NCBI RefSeq assembly: GCF_003686955.1
Contig: NZ_RCVM01000003.1
Coordinates: 102,559-166,558, forward strand
DNA: 64,000 nucleotides
Direction of reading: 5' to 3'
Source of the DNA: Streptococcus hillyeri
GTDB taxonomy: Bacteria > Bacillota > Bacilli > Lactobacillales > Streptococcaceae
The notes under the pieces were generated by a model. That model saw nothing but the letters and a program-made list of their open reading frames with translations, was not told the DNA's origin and searched no databases. The stretch's first letter is position 1. Each line of letters opens with the position of its first letter. Below, one piece after another: positions 35,884 to 45,300 of this stretch. A program made the translations under genes and the position numbers.

Positions 35884-36110
35884 AAAAACAAAAGCGACAT
35901 CCTGTAAAAGGACGTCGCAACGTGGTTCCACCTTCATTTATCTATGACAAAAAAGCTTATCATAGACCTCATGTTTGGCGATAAGGGAACCACCCTTTTA
36001 TGTTTGCATAAAATCATACCGAGTAGTGTCAACTTGTATCCTCTGCCTGCTTTCCAGCTCCCGCAAGCTCTCTCAAAGATTTCCTACAAGTGATAAGTCT
36101 CTACCAAGTA
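35884..36110 (-). promoter_or_regulatory. T-box leader (threonine type inferred)
   Basis: On the minus strand the T-box motif AAGGTGGAACCACG (3' CCA of uncharged tRNA pairs at UGGA) is followed by terminator GCGACGTCC/GGATGTCGC (35894-35918) and TTTTGTTTTT. The Stem I region upstream contains AGAGAGCTTGCGGG and GACACTACTCGG, where ACT would be a threonine specifier codon. thrS two genes downstream supports threonine; the exact specifier was not derived from a fold. Confidence 0.88.
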
Positions 36111-36161
36111 TTATAGCAACTTTCAATGAAATTTCAACCCTAAAGTTGTTTTGAAAGCCTT

Positions 36162-37493
36162 TTAATCTAAAAAGTTTCGAATACCTCTGACTAATTTTAA
36201 CGGAGCTTTGACAACTTGAGCCGTATTCTTAGTAAGACGTTCTGGAAAAGAACGTTGTTCTGACTCTATAAGCAACTTAGTTTCCCCACCATTTTTATCA
36301 ACTGTCAGCGATAATTTCTCTCGTTTTCTGGCAGTTTGGGTGCTTTTTGAAATGATGACATCCAAGTAAAATTGATAGATCATCTTTCCAAAGTGTTCTG
36401 CAGAAATAGCAGAGCGTTTTTCTTCCAACTGTTTTTTCGTCAGTTTTGGTGTATCAATGATAGCGTCTAGAATGGCTGAACCTAGGTCTGACGGGTGATA
36501 ATATAAGGTACCAAAAGCCTTATGATCAATCAAATCATCCAAATAAGGATTGCCATGAGCAATAATCGGACGTCCACTAGCTAAACTTTCCAAATACGTT
36601 AGTCCTTGAGTCTCACTAGTAGAAGCTGAAATAAAGAAGTCACAGGCTTTGTAATAGAGGGCTACCTCATCTGGGCTGATCATTCCTGTAAAGATCACAT
36701 GATCGGTAATCCCTAATGCTTTAGCCTGTGTTTTCAAAGTCTCTAAATAAGGACCATCACCTGCGACCACTAATTTGACATCACTATTTTCCGACAAAAC
36801 TTCTGGAAGACTACGAAGGACCGCTTGGATATTTTTCTCAGAAGAAACACGTGACACACTTAGCAACATGGTTTCCGTTGGAGAAATGCCTAATGTTTCT
36901 CTGAGCACTTGACAATCAGCTTCACAGATATCATCACGAACAAAACGGTCTAAATTAATGCCTGTTGGGATAATCCGCTTCGGAATTTTAACGTCATAAT
37001 CATCTAAAAGTTCAAGGACAATGCGACTTGGACAAATCACACCATCAAGGTCACTGAGGTAACCTCTGACAATGTATTTGACCATGCTCGGACGAATGAG
37101 TTTTCCCTTGGCAATGTAGCCAACGTAGTCCTCATACTGCGTATGATAGGTATGCACCACAGGGATTTTCAAGGCTCTGCCAATCATTTTTCCCAAAAGC
37201 CCCAAACTAAACTCCGTTTGCGTATGAATAATATCCAATTTATAACTCTTAGCGATTTTGAGAGAAGACATAACCCCGCGGTAGGCAATCCGACGATCGG
37301 TAAAGGAAATAAAAGGCACACTAGGAAGGCGAATAATCGTTGGATCCTCATAGCGCTTGACATTTTTATCTGTGGTCGTAAAAATGTAGACCTCATGACC
37401 AGATTTTTCCAACTCCTCTTTTAGCGTCCTAATGCTCGTAGCGACACCTGAGACCTGTGGAAAATATGTATCTGTAAATAATCCTATCCGCAT
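36162..37493 (-). CDS. Glycolipid glycosyltransferase (monoglucosyl-DAG synthase-like)
   Basis: A 443-residue GT4-type glycosyltransferase with two Rossmann domains. N-terminal MRIGLFTDTYFPQVSGVATS and IHTQTEFSLGLLG, the nucleotide-sugar site SRVSSEKNIQAVL, and STSETQGLTYLESLASGRP (EX7E) are all intact. The sequence is close to the streptococcal enzyme that transfers glucose to diacylglycerol, the first step of the lipoteichoic acid glycolipid anchor. A basic amphipathic C-terminus (KLVRGIRNFLD) would bind the membrane. It is 15 bp behind the second glycosyltransferase, and the two are an operon. Confidence 0.85.
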   Translation of the reverse strand: MRIGLFTDTYFPQVSGVATSIRTLKEELEKSGHEVYIFTTTDKNVKRYEDPTIIRLPSVPFISFTDRRIAYRGVMSSLKIAKSYKLDIIHTQTEFSLGLLGKMIGRALKIPVVHTYHTQYEDYVGYIAKGKLIRPSMVKYIVRGYLSDLDGVICPSRIVLELLDDYDVKIPKRIIPTGINLDRFVRDDICEADCQVLRETLGISPTETMLLSVSRVSSEKNIQAVLRSLPEVLSENSDVKLVVAGDGPYLETLKTQAKALGITDHVIFTGMISPDEVALYYKACDFFISASTSETQGLTYLESLASGRPIIAHGNPYLDDLIDHKAFGTLYYHPSDLGSAILDAIIDTPKLTKKQLEEKRSAISAEHFGKMIYQFYLDVIISKSTQTARKREKLSLTVDKNGGETKLLIESEQRSFPERLTKNTAQVVKAPLKLVRGIRNFLD

Positions 37494-37508
37494 TTACTTC
37501 TCCTATTT

Positions 37509-38546
37509 CTACTTCACTTTTGCCTGATTTTGATAAAAGTCAATCCATACCTGCAAAAGTTTCTCCTCAGAGTAATTCACTGAAATCTGTCCAGATTTTT
37601 CTTTTAATCGGGACAAAGCGGTGCTATTACGTGACAAGTCATCGATAATGTTTTTCATGCTAGAAACATCTTTGGCCGCTGCGTAAGAGCCCTCAAGAAT
37701 CACTTTGTAAAGTTCTAAATCACGCAACACGATAGGCGCTCCACAACTTGCTGCTTCTAAGATAGTCATTGGAAATAGTTCATTATAGCTTGGTAATAAA
37801 AACACATCTGTCGCCGCATACAAGTCACGCATCTTATCCGCTTCAACAATACCTGTGAAAATCACATTTGTTGGGGGATTTTCCATGATTTTCTTATACT
37901 GATCGTAGCCATCTGTAATACCACCAAATGAAAAACCACCTGCCCAGATAAAGGTAATGTGAGGCAATTGCTCAGCTAGGGTTACAAAATCATCAATTCC
38001 CTTACGCTTTTGGACTTGACCCGCTCCCAAGACAACAAAATCATCGTCCTTGATTCCAAATTCACGTCTCGTGCTCTGCCTTTTTTCAACCGTAGACGGA
38101 TACCACTTTTCCTTATTCACAAAATTAGGAATGTAGCTAATTTTGTCACGCGCAATGCCAAAGGCAACCAAATCATCAATAAAAGTCGGATTAACGACGA
38201 CAAGGTGATCCATACGGTTATAAAATGAGGTCACGTATTTCCCCAAAACCTTCTGGAAAAGACGAGGCATTTTGAGGCTTCCCTCCAAAGTTTCAGGAAG
38301 AAAATGAACATACCCTACCCTACGCCCGACTCTTTTTTTGAAAAACGTAGACAGGTAAAATAAGGGATCAATCGTATGATAATGGGTAATATCAGCCTGA
38401 ACAAACTGATTTTCTGTAATGATAAGCTCTTTTTGCGCCTCTCGTTTAAGCAAACGCAGCAACTCGCGATAAGCACCAGAGACCCCTTGCCCTGCAACTT
38501 TTTCACTAGAACTCAACATATTAACACGTAATGACTTTTCGCTCAT
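37509..38546 (-). CDS. Glycolipid glycosyltransferase (CpoA/IagA-like)
   Basis: A 345-residue GT4-type glycosyltransferase. Blocks HYHTIDPLFYLSTFFKK, GYVHFLPETLEGSLK, GAGQVQKRKGIDDF and LPSYNELFPMTILEAASCG match streptococcal CpoA/IagA, which add the second sugar to monoglucosyl-diacylglycerol. Those enzymes affect lipoteichoic acid and membrane curvature. ATG 38546 gives the family N-terminus MSEKSLRVNMLSSSEKVAGQ; the frame is open to 38615 but crosses the promoter. The promoter's -10 is only 7 nt before the ATG, and no ribosome site is present, so the transcript is likely leaderless. Confidence 0.83.
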   Translation of the reverse strand: MSEKSLRVNMLSSSEKVAGQGVSGAYRELLRLLKREAQKELIITENQFVQADITHYHTIDPLFYLSTFFKKRVGRRVGYVHFLPETLEGSLKMPRLFQKVLGKYVTSFYNRMDHLVVVNPTFIDDLVAFGIARDKISYIPNFVNKEKWYPSTVEKRQSTRREFGIKDDDFVVLGAGQVQKRKGIDDFVTLAEQLPHITFIWAGGFSFGGITDGYDQYKKIMENPPTNVIFTGIVEADKMRDLYAATDVFLLPSYNELFPMTILEAASCGAPIVLRDLELYKVILEGSYAAAKDVSSMKNIIDDLSRNSTALSRLKEKSGQISVNYSEEKLLQVWIDFYQNQAKVK

Positions 38547-38553
38547 ACTTGTT

Positions 38554-38582
38554 ATTATAGCTTTTTTTAAATTAAAAGTAAA
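38554..38582 (-). promoter_or_regulatory. Promoter of the glycolipid operon
   Basis: Minus-strand -35 TTTACT (38577-38582), 17-bp spacer, -10 TATAAT (38554-38559). The start codon follows after 7 nt. Confidence 0.65.
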
Positions 38583-38622
38583 ACGCCACCCTAGGCTTAC
38601 CACGCTATTTAGCAATAAGAAA

Positions 38623-38644
38623 AGAACCTTGTCGTATAGGTTCT
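38623..38644 (-). terminator. ccpA terminator
   Basis: AGAACCT and AGGTTCT around an 8-nt loop, followed on the minus strand by TTTCTT. Confidence 0.65.
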
Positions 38645-38671
38645 CTCCTGCTTCATATTATCTTTTTCAGT

Positions 38672-39679
38672 TTAAAGACCTTTTGTTGTGCCACGTTCTT
38701 TAAGACCATGTTTTAAAAGGATTTCTTTTTGATTCAATTCTTCTTTGTTCATGATTTTTGTTAACATGCGCATGGCTACTGCTCCCAAATCATAGATCGG
38801 TTGGCTAATAGAGGTCATGTTAGGGCGTGTGTATTGCACAATCGGCGAATCGTTACTTGTGATGATTTCAAAATCCTCTGGCACTGATTTACCTGCTTCA
38901 AAGAGACCATTTAAAAGACCGGCAGCCAATTCGTCTTCAGCAACAACAGCTGCGGTAGCACCTGCGTTAAGAACACGTTGTGCTAAAGCGAAGCCTTCTT
39001 TGTATCTATAATTTGCTTCAAAAACTAGACCTTCATCAAAAGTTAGTCCATTGCTAGAAAGACCTTCTTTATAACCAGAAAGACGCACTTTGCCATTGAT
39101 GTCGTCAATAAGTGGTCCTGAGATGAATGCGATTTGTTTATGACGTTTTGCCAACACATTGACACCGTCTGTGATCGCCGCACTGTGATCAATATTAACG
39201 CTAGGCAATTGGTGCTCCAAGTCAACAGTTCCAGCCAATACAACTGGTGTTCGTGAGCGTGAAAATTCAGCTCTAATCTTATCTGTAAGATGATTTCCCA
39301 TAAAGATAATACCGTCAACTTGCTTAGCGAAAAGCGTGTTAACAACAGCTACTTCTTTTTCATCATCTTCGTCACTTGAGGCAAGGACAATATTGTACTT
39401 GTACATCGCAGCAATATCATCAATCCCTTTTGCCAAAATCGAGAAGTAAGAATTAGCAAGGTTAGGTAAAACAACACCAACTGTCGTCGTTTTCTTGCTA
39501 GCCAAACCACGAGCAACCGCATTAGGACGATAGTCCAAACGGGCAATCACTTCTAAAACTTTTTGGCGCGTATTTTCTTTAACGTTTTTATTTCCATTAA
39601 CAACACGACTGACTGTAGCCATGGAAACACCGGCTTCACGGGCAACGTCATAAATCGTAATTGTATCATCTGTACTCAT
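38672..39679 (-). CDS. ccpA: Catabolite control protein A
   Basis: LacI/GalR-family master regulator of carbon catabolite control, binding cre sites with HPr-Ser46-P. 335 residues. The N-terminal helix-turn-helix and hinge are IYDVAREAGVSMATVSRVVN and YRPNAVARGLASKKT; the sugar-binding-like core follows with TIGVVLP-type strand VGVVLPNLANSYF. The ATG at 39679 follows AGGA; a longer frame exists but no ribosome site. Divergent from pepQ, as in many streptococci and lactococci. A cre-like site and a palindrome in the shared upstream region suggest autoregulation. Upstream in the window, the pullulanase promoter carries a cre. Confidence 0.96.
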   Translation of the reverse strand: MSTDDTITIYDVAREAGVSMATVSRVVNGNKNVKENTRQKVLEVIARLDYRPNAVARGLASKKTTTVGVVLPNLANSYFSILAKGIDDIAAMYKYNIVLASSDEDDEKEVAVVNTLFAKQVDGIIFMGNHLTDKIRAEFSRSRTPVVLAGTVDLEHQLPSVNIDHSAAITDGVNVLAKRHKQIAFISGPLIDDINGKVRLSGYKEGLSSNGLTFDEGLVFEANYRYKEGFALAQRVLNAGATAAVVAEDELAAGLLNGLFEAGKSVPEDFEIITSNDSPIVQYTRPNMTSISQPIYDLGAVAMRMLTKIMNKEELNQKEILLKHGLKERGTTKGL

Positions 39680-39697
39680 ATGAATGTCCTTTCTATA

Positions 39698-39714
39698 TGA
39701 AAATATCGTTTTCA
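39698..39714. promoter_or_regulatory. Palindrome at the ccpA start region
   Basis: TGAAAA, 5 bp, TTTTCA, directly upstream of the ccpA ribosome site. It resembles a widened cre half-site pair and could be an autoregulatory operator. Confidence 0.4.
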
Positions 39715-39732
39715 TTTTATTTTAGCACCTTT

Positions 39733-39746
39733 TGTAAACACTTTCA
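39733..39746 (+). promoter_or_regulatory. cre-like site between ccpA and pepQ
   Basis: TGTAAACACTTTCA fits the consensus TGNAARCGNWWWCA with one mismatch (CA in place of CG). Confidence 0.6.
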
Positions 39747-39828
39747 AGCAATAAGACGAATTTTTTTGAAAAAATGTTTAAAAAAACACTTTTTGTGCTT
39801 AACATTTCCCCTCTTTTTCAGAAAAGAC

Positions 39829-39856
39829 TTGATTTTTTAGCAATTTGGCATAGAAT
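39829..39856 (+). promoter_or_regulatory. pepQ promoter
   Basis: -35 TTGATT (39829-39834), 16-bp spacer, -10 TAGAAT (39851-39856). Confidence 0.6.
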
Positions 39857-39891
39857 AGAGATAAGTTACTATAGAATCAAAGGAGAATATT

Positions 39892-40968
39892 ATGTCTAAA
39901 ATAACAGACCTCATTAAGCGCTTAGAAACTCACGACCTTTATGCCGCTGTACTTTCTGATCCTGTGACCATCAATTATTTGACTGGCTATTTTGCTGATC
40001 CACATGAGCGCCATATGTACCTTTTCTTATTTGCTGATAAAAGCCCACTTCTCTTTTTACCAGCCTTAGATGTGACAAGAGCTGAGCAAACTGTGGACTT
40101 TCCAGTTGTAGGCTATCAAGACTCAGAAAATCCATGGGAAAAAATCAAAGCTGTCCTTCCTAAAACTGATTTTCCAAAAGTTGCTGTGGAATTTGATAGC
40201 CTAAACGTCACAAAATTCAAGGGGCTTCAATCTGTTTTTTCTGGTGAGTTTAGCGACTTGACGCCTCTTGTCCAACAGATGCGCCTCATTAAATCTGCCG
40301 ATGAAATTGAAAAAATGTTCTTCGCAGGTGATTTAGCTGACAAAGCTGTTCAACTTGGTTTTGAAGCCATTTCGCTTGATAAAACGGAGACAGACATTAT
40401 CGCTGAAATCGAATTTGGCATGAAACGTCTTGGTTACGGCATGAGTTTTGAAACTATGGTATTGACCGGGGACAATGCGGCTAATCCGCACGGCATTCCC
40501 GCCAATAACAAACTCGAAAACGATGCTCTGCTATTATTTGACCTTGGCATCGCAGCGAATGGTTATATGAGCGATATGACGCGTACTGTTGCTGTTGGTA
40601 AACCTGATCAATTTAAACAAGATATCTATAATCTTTGTTTAGAAGCGCAGCTTACTGCCCAAGACTTTATCAAACCAGGTGTTACAGCTAGCGAAGTTGA
40701 TGCAGCTGCACGTTCTGTTATTGAAAAAGCTGGTTACGGAGAATATTTTAACCACCGTCTCGGCCACGGAATTGGGATGGATGTCCATGAGTTTCCATCA
40801 ATTATGGCTGGCAATGACATGATTATTCAAGAAGGCATGTGCTTCTCAGTGGAACCAGGTATCTACATTCCTGGTAAAGTTGGCGTGCGCATTGAAGACT
40901 GTGGCCATGTCACTAAATCAGGCTTTGAAGTATTTACGAAGACACCAAAAGAATTACTCTATTATTAG
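39892..40968 (+). CDS. pepQ: Xaa-Pro dipeptidase
   Basis: Cytoplasmic M24 metallopeptidase releasing proline from Xaa-Pro dipeptides. 358 residues. The creatinase-like N-domain (MSKITDLIKRLETHDLYA) is followed by the pita-bread domain with metal ligands: LLFDLGIAANGYMSDMTRT (two Asp), GHGIGMDVHEFPS (His), SVEPGIYI (Glu) and GVRIEDCGHV (Glu). The ATG follows AAAGGAGAA. Divergently placed from ccpA, an arrangement known to couple it to CcpA in lactic acid bacteria. Confidence 0.95.
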   Translation: MSKITDLIKRLETHDLYAAVLSDPVTINYLTGYFADPHERHMYLFLFADKSPLLFLPALDVTRAEQTVDFPVVGYQDSENPWEKIKAVLPKTDFPKVAVEFDSLNVTKFKGLQSVFSGEFSDLTPLVQQMRLIKSADEIEKMFFAGDLADKAVQLGFEAISLDKTETDIIAEIEFGMKRLGYGMSFETMVLTGDNAANPHGIPANNKLENDALLLFDLGIAANGYMSDMTRTVAVGKPDQFKQDIYNLCLEAQLTAQDFIKPGVTASEVDAAARSVIEKAGYGEYFNHRLGHGIGMDVHEFPSIMAGNDMIIQEGMCFSVEPGIYIPGKVGVRIEDCGHVTKSGFEVFTKTPKELLYY

Positions 40969-41003
40969 ACCGTAAGATTGGGGATGTGCTCTCCAATCTT
41001 TTT

Positions 41004-41014
41004 TATGCTACAAT
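41004..41014 (+). promoter_or_regulatory. Extended -10 promoter of the phosphoesterase gene
   Basis: TATGC directly before TACAAT (41009-41014); the start codon follows after 6 nt. Confidence 0.45.
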
Positions 41015-41020
41015 TGAGAC

Positions 41021-41884
41021 ATGACAAAACTTGCAATTATGAGTGACTTGCACATTGATCTCAATCAATTCGGCGACTTTGAAGTTGACACACTCATTCA
41101 GACACTGAAAACTCAAAATATCTCTTGGTTACATCTTGCAGGTGATATTTCAAACCATCACCATACGATTTCCCTTCCTTTTCTTGAAAAAATGGCAGAG
41201 CATTTTAAGGTAACTTACAATCTCGGAAATCATGACATGCTGGATTTAACAGAGGCAGAAATTGAAGCAACTGATTTCCAAAGTTATGACTTGGGTGACA
41301 AGGTTTTCACTACTTTTCACGGATGGTATGATTACTCCTTCTCTTCTGATAAAACCGAGTCAGAAAATCTATCTTTCAAGAATATTTTTTGGTTTGATAG
41401 ACGCTTAAAACGCCCCTTGTCTGATAAGGAGATGAGTGAACAAATCTATCAACGGTTAGAAGCTATTCTCTCTCAGCAAACCAAACCCATCATTCTAGCC
41501 ATGCATTTCGTACCGCACAGCTTATTCACCATGACCCATGAAACATTTAAACCTTTTAATGCCTTTTTAGGTAGCCAACGGTTTCATGATATTTTTACAA
41601 CATTTCCTGTCACTGATGTTGTCTTCGGTCATGCTCACCGCTCTTATGGCACACAAGTTATTGATGATATTAGATACCATTCTAGACCCCTTGGCTACAT
41701 TCGTGAATGGGACTTGACTATTGAGTTTGTCAATAAACATGCTCACCTCAATCCTACCGGCACTTGGAACCTCTCTAAACGTTACAATCTTGTCAAAAAA
41801 CGCGAGGATTTTAAGCAATACCTTAAAGAAAATCTAGCAAGAGAATTTGAGAAATCTATGACAATTTTTTCATTGTCAGAATAA
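41021..41884 (+). CDS. Calcineurin-like metallophosphoesterase
   Basis: A 287-residue protein with the di-metal phosphoesterase motifs in order: MSDLHID (D, H), LAGDIS (GD), YNLGNHD (GNHD), ILAMHFVPH (H) and FGHAHRSYG (GHxH). No membrane segment. Substrate unknown; similar proteins act on phosphodiesters, cyclic nucleotides or phosphoproteins. There is no clear Shine-Dalgarno, in line with a -10 box 6 nt before the ATG. It follows pepQ at 52 bp but appears to have its own promoter. Confidence 0.85.
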   Translation: MTKLAIMSDLHIDLNQFGDFEVDTLIQTLKTQNISWLHLAGDISNHHHTISLPFLEKMAEHFKVTYNLGNHDMLDLTEAEIEATDFQSYDLGDKVFTTFHGWYDYSFSSDKTESENLSFKNIFWFDRRLKRPLSDKEMSEQIYQRLEAILSQQTKPIILAMHFVPHSLFTMTHETFKPFNAFLGSQRFHDIFTTFPVTDVVFGHAHRSYGTQVIDDIRYHSRPLGYIREWDLTIEFVNKHAHLNPTGTWNLSKRYNLVKKREDFKQYLKENLAREFEKSMTIFSLSE

Positions 41885-41891
41885 TAAAAAC

Positions 41892-41933
41892 AAAAGCACC
41901 CCGAAGCAATGTTACTTGCCTTAGGGTGTTTTT
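41892..41933 (+). terminator. Terminator of the phosphoesterase gene
   Basis: AAAGCACCC and GGGTGTTTTTG arms around a 22-nt loop. Confidence 0.65.
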
Positions 41934-41969
41934 GCTGTGCATGAGATGATGATAGGTAGAAGGATATTT

Positions 41970-42266
41970 ATACTTAACAAAAATCAAAAATTACTTTTTG
42001 TTTCTTTCTAAAAAGTGCGGACGCTCCAAAGGTCTGGGAGACCTTTGGAGGTGGGAAATGAAGCTGAAGAATTCAGCGTCAAAACCTCCTACGGAGTTTC
42101 ATTGCTATTTTTTGAGCCTAGGTCTCAAAAAATCCGTTCTTATCAAGAGTTTACTCTTGATAAGAATACCACTATAACGAAAGAAACATGTTAACCTCAC
42201 TTCGTTCGGTGGTCTATCAATGATATTAGTGGTTCTAAAATGCTAATTTTGATTTTGGATGAGTAT
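41970..42266. mobile_element. MITE-like element, 297 bp
   Basis: Imperfect inverted ends: ATACTTAAC..AAAATCAAAAATTA on the left, and TAATTTTGATTTTGG with GAGTAT on the right. Inside: the perfect palindrome CTCCAAAGGTCT-GGG-AGACCTTTGGAG (42024-42050), CTCCTACGGAGTTTCATTGC, TCCGTTCTTATCAAG with its inverted repeat, and CCTCACTTCGTTCGG. Shares ends and modules with 61010-61409 and 51491-51592. Non-coding. Confidence 0.7.
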
Positions 42267-42314
42267 TATCACTATTTCCCTCAAATATCTAACTATCTCG
42301 AAGACATTAATCAA

Positions 42315-45300
42315 CTAATCATTAACCTTCTTAGATTTATCAGAGATCCCAACACCAGCCATTGCAAGGGTGAAAAGTAGACCACCTAACATTGTGAGGT
42401 ATAACTGCTCTTCTTCACCTGTTTTTGGTAACAATACACTCGTATCTTCTTTTGAAGATAAGGAGCTTTTAGCTGAATTAGTGACCTCTAGCGACATCAC
42501 TGTTATATCTGAGTTTCTTGAATTTTCTGATAGAATTTCAGATTGTACCAACACTTCAACTTCTGAGGTATTTGAGAGAGGTCCTTTTGATTCAGATAAC
42601 TGAGATAATGTTTCTGATTTGAAATCCTCCGGTAGGAACAACTCAGGTTTCTCAGGTTGTATCAACGCTTCAACTTTTAATGTTTCTATTCGTTGTGCTG
42701 GTTCCAATTTTGTTAGCGGTCTAAATGCTGGTTCCAGTTCCTTCATTGGTACTGTTGCTGGGGTTAATTTCGTTAACGGTCTAAACGATGGTTCCAGTTC
42801 CTTCATTGGTACTGTCGCTGGCGTTAATGGCGTTAACGGTCTGAATGATGGTTCCAGTTCTTTCATTGGCACTGTTGCTGGGGTTAATTTCGTTAACGGT
42901 CTAAACGATGGTTCCAGTTCCTTCATTGGTACTGTCGCTGGCGTCAATGGTGTTAACGGTCTAAACGATGGTTCCAATTCCTTCATTGGCACTGTTGCTG
43001 GCGTTAATTTTGTTAACGGTCTGAATGATGGTTCCAGTTCTTTCATTGGCACTGTTGCTGGCGTTAATGGCATTAACGGTCTGAACGATGGCTCCAATTC
43101 CTTCATTGGTACTGTCGCTGGCGTCAATGGCGTTAACGGTCTGAACGATGGTTCCAATTCCTTCATTGGTACTGTTGCTGGCGTTAATTTCTTCATTGGG
43201 ATAAAGGCTGGGGTTAACGTCATCAACGGTTTGATTGCTTTATATACAACTTCCTTAGTTTGATCCATAGGTTGGACAACACCAGTGGAATTTTCAAAAA
43301 CAATAGATTTTTCATCTGCATGATAATTTTCAATTTCTGGTGTTTCAATCACTGTCTTATCTTGATGCGGTTTATAAGTTACTACATTAGTGACTAAATC
43401 TTTATCAACCGTCCAAGTCACCACTGTTTCTTTTGGGTGCTGATTTGGAACACCTTTATAAATAACACGATTAATTGTCTCTATTTGACGAATCTCATGC
43501 TTATGTGCCAACATTACTTTGATAACTTGACTAATCGCATCTGTATCATCAACTTTATCAAAGTAATGTAACTTTTCTTTATCAAATTGACCTTCTAGAA
43601 TGTCATATTTAGCTTTGTCAACTAAGTCAGTAGTAGTAGTTACTTTGAATTGTTCACCAACCTTACCAGCAATCTCATTATGAGCAACAACAGCATTTCC
43701 ATTGTCAACATCAATAAATTCTACCTTTACCTTAGCATCATTTGGTGTGTATAGAACCTCAAACACTCGATTTTCTTCTCCAAAATTTGGAGTAGCTGCG
43801 ACAGCTTCAGCAAGTGTTGATTTCCCATTAACCGTGTAGGTGTAACCAAGTCGATCTAATTTAATTAATTTATCATCGAAAACAATATCTTTACCGTCAT
43901 AACCATCCACAAAGTAGCCATATGATGGTACTTTGTCTACATCTTGCAAATCATTCTCTGGATCTGCTTTGGAAACAATGATTGCTCGGCTTTGCTTAGC
44001 GTAAGTGACTTTAATGTCTTGATTGTTTACAATTGATAATGGAAGTATTTTTACTTCATTTAAATCGCCAGACGATTCCGGGGAAATATCTACTACCTTA
44101 TATCCTTTAACATTTGGATGGGATACAGACGTAAGGTAATAACGAATTTTATTTAACCATTCATTCTCATTATTAGTATAACCCATTGGCAATTGAGAAT
44201 CCGTCGCCCCTTTAACAAAACCACCAGCTTCGCTAGCTAATTTCCAAATGATATTCTTAGATTCACTAACCGGCACTCCTTTGGCATCCAAAGATGGCTT
44301 TTCACTAACTTCAACAGGATTTCCATTTAAGTCTTCAGCATAATAAGCATAGGTTACTTCTGCATTATCACGTAAGCCAGTTAGAATATTTTGTTTATGT
44401 CCGAGATCATTTTCCTTTGTAGTCAGTTGTGATTTTTCAAACGTAAACTTGAAGTTTGGATCTTGCTTAGTCACTGTCACAAAGGAAACTTTACGCTCTT
44501 TAGCAGGGACGTCAGTTAAAGGAGTTCCCTTTTTATCTACATAAGTAATGGTCTGTTTGGATGTTTTAATTTCCGACAATTTTGGTTCTGCAGGTATATA
44601 GAAAATTGTAGCAGAAAGATGGTCTAGCGTAACAGTTTCTGTGCCAACTGTTTGTCCAATCTTGTCATAAAGTCCTTTAGAATTACTTAGGACAACAAAA
44701 GCATTTGTAAAATCATTCTTTTCATTGATTTGACCACGGTTCCCCTCTGGATTTAATGGTTGCTGGTCTAATTTGCCACCATAGTACCATGACTCCTGGC
44801 CACCTAATGTCAGACGTCCACCATGATCTGGCGAGGTGTTATTATTAAAAACAACCACATATTTACCACCTTTATCACCACGTAATTCATAAGTAATAAT
44901 TCCAGAATTATCCTGTGCATTGGTAATAACCATCTTAGGAGTTCTATTGTCTTTGCCATTGATATCCTTATAATCAGTTAAGTGCATCAGAGGTTCCTGA
45001 GTTCTAAAGGCTACCAAAGCTTTATAGAAGTTAACCATGTCAGGATTTTTACCGACAAGTTCCCAATCAATCTTGTTGTAAACATCGCCCGCATTATAAG
45101 TATTATGCTTATGATTTTTAGTACGAGCAAATTCTTGACCCATTTGTGAGAAATGGATTCCTTGAGACAAAGCACTCATGGCTGTGGCTAATTGAACACG
45201 ATTTTTCAGTTTAGCATCATCATCTGATTCATTGTATTTTTTCAACAAATCGTATAAGGTTTTCCCATCATGTACTTCAACATAGTTCAATTGTTGTGAT

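Noticed and set aside
42718..43197. Regular 60-bp repeats as a CRISPR array
   Set aside because: Units are contiguous without spacers, encode an in-frame protein repeat and lie inside pulA.
42619..43263. A 214-codon open frame on the plus strand
   Set aside because: It runs antisense through the 60-bp repeats of pulA; the periodicity keeps the opposite strand open. The peptide is pure repeat and has no ribosome site.
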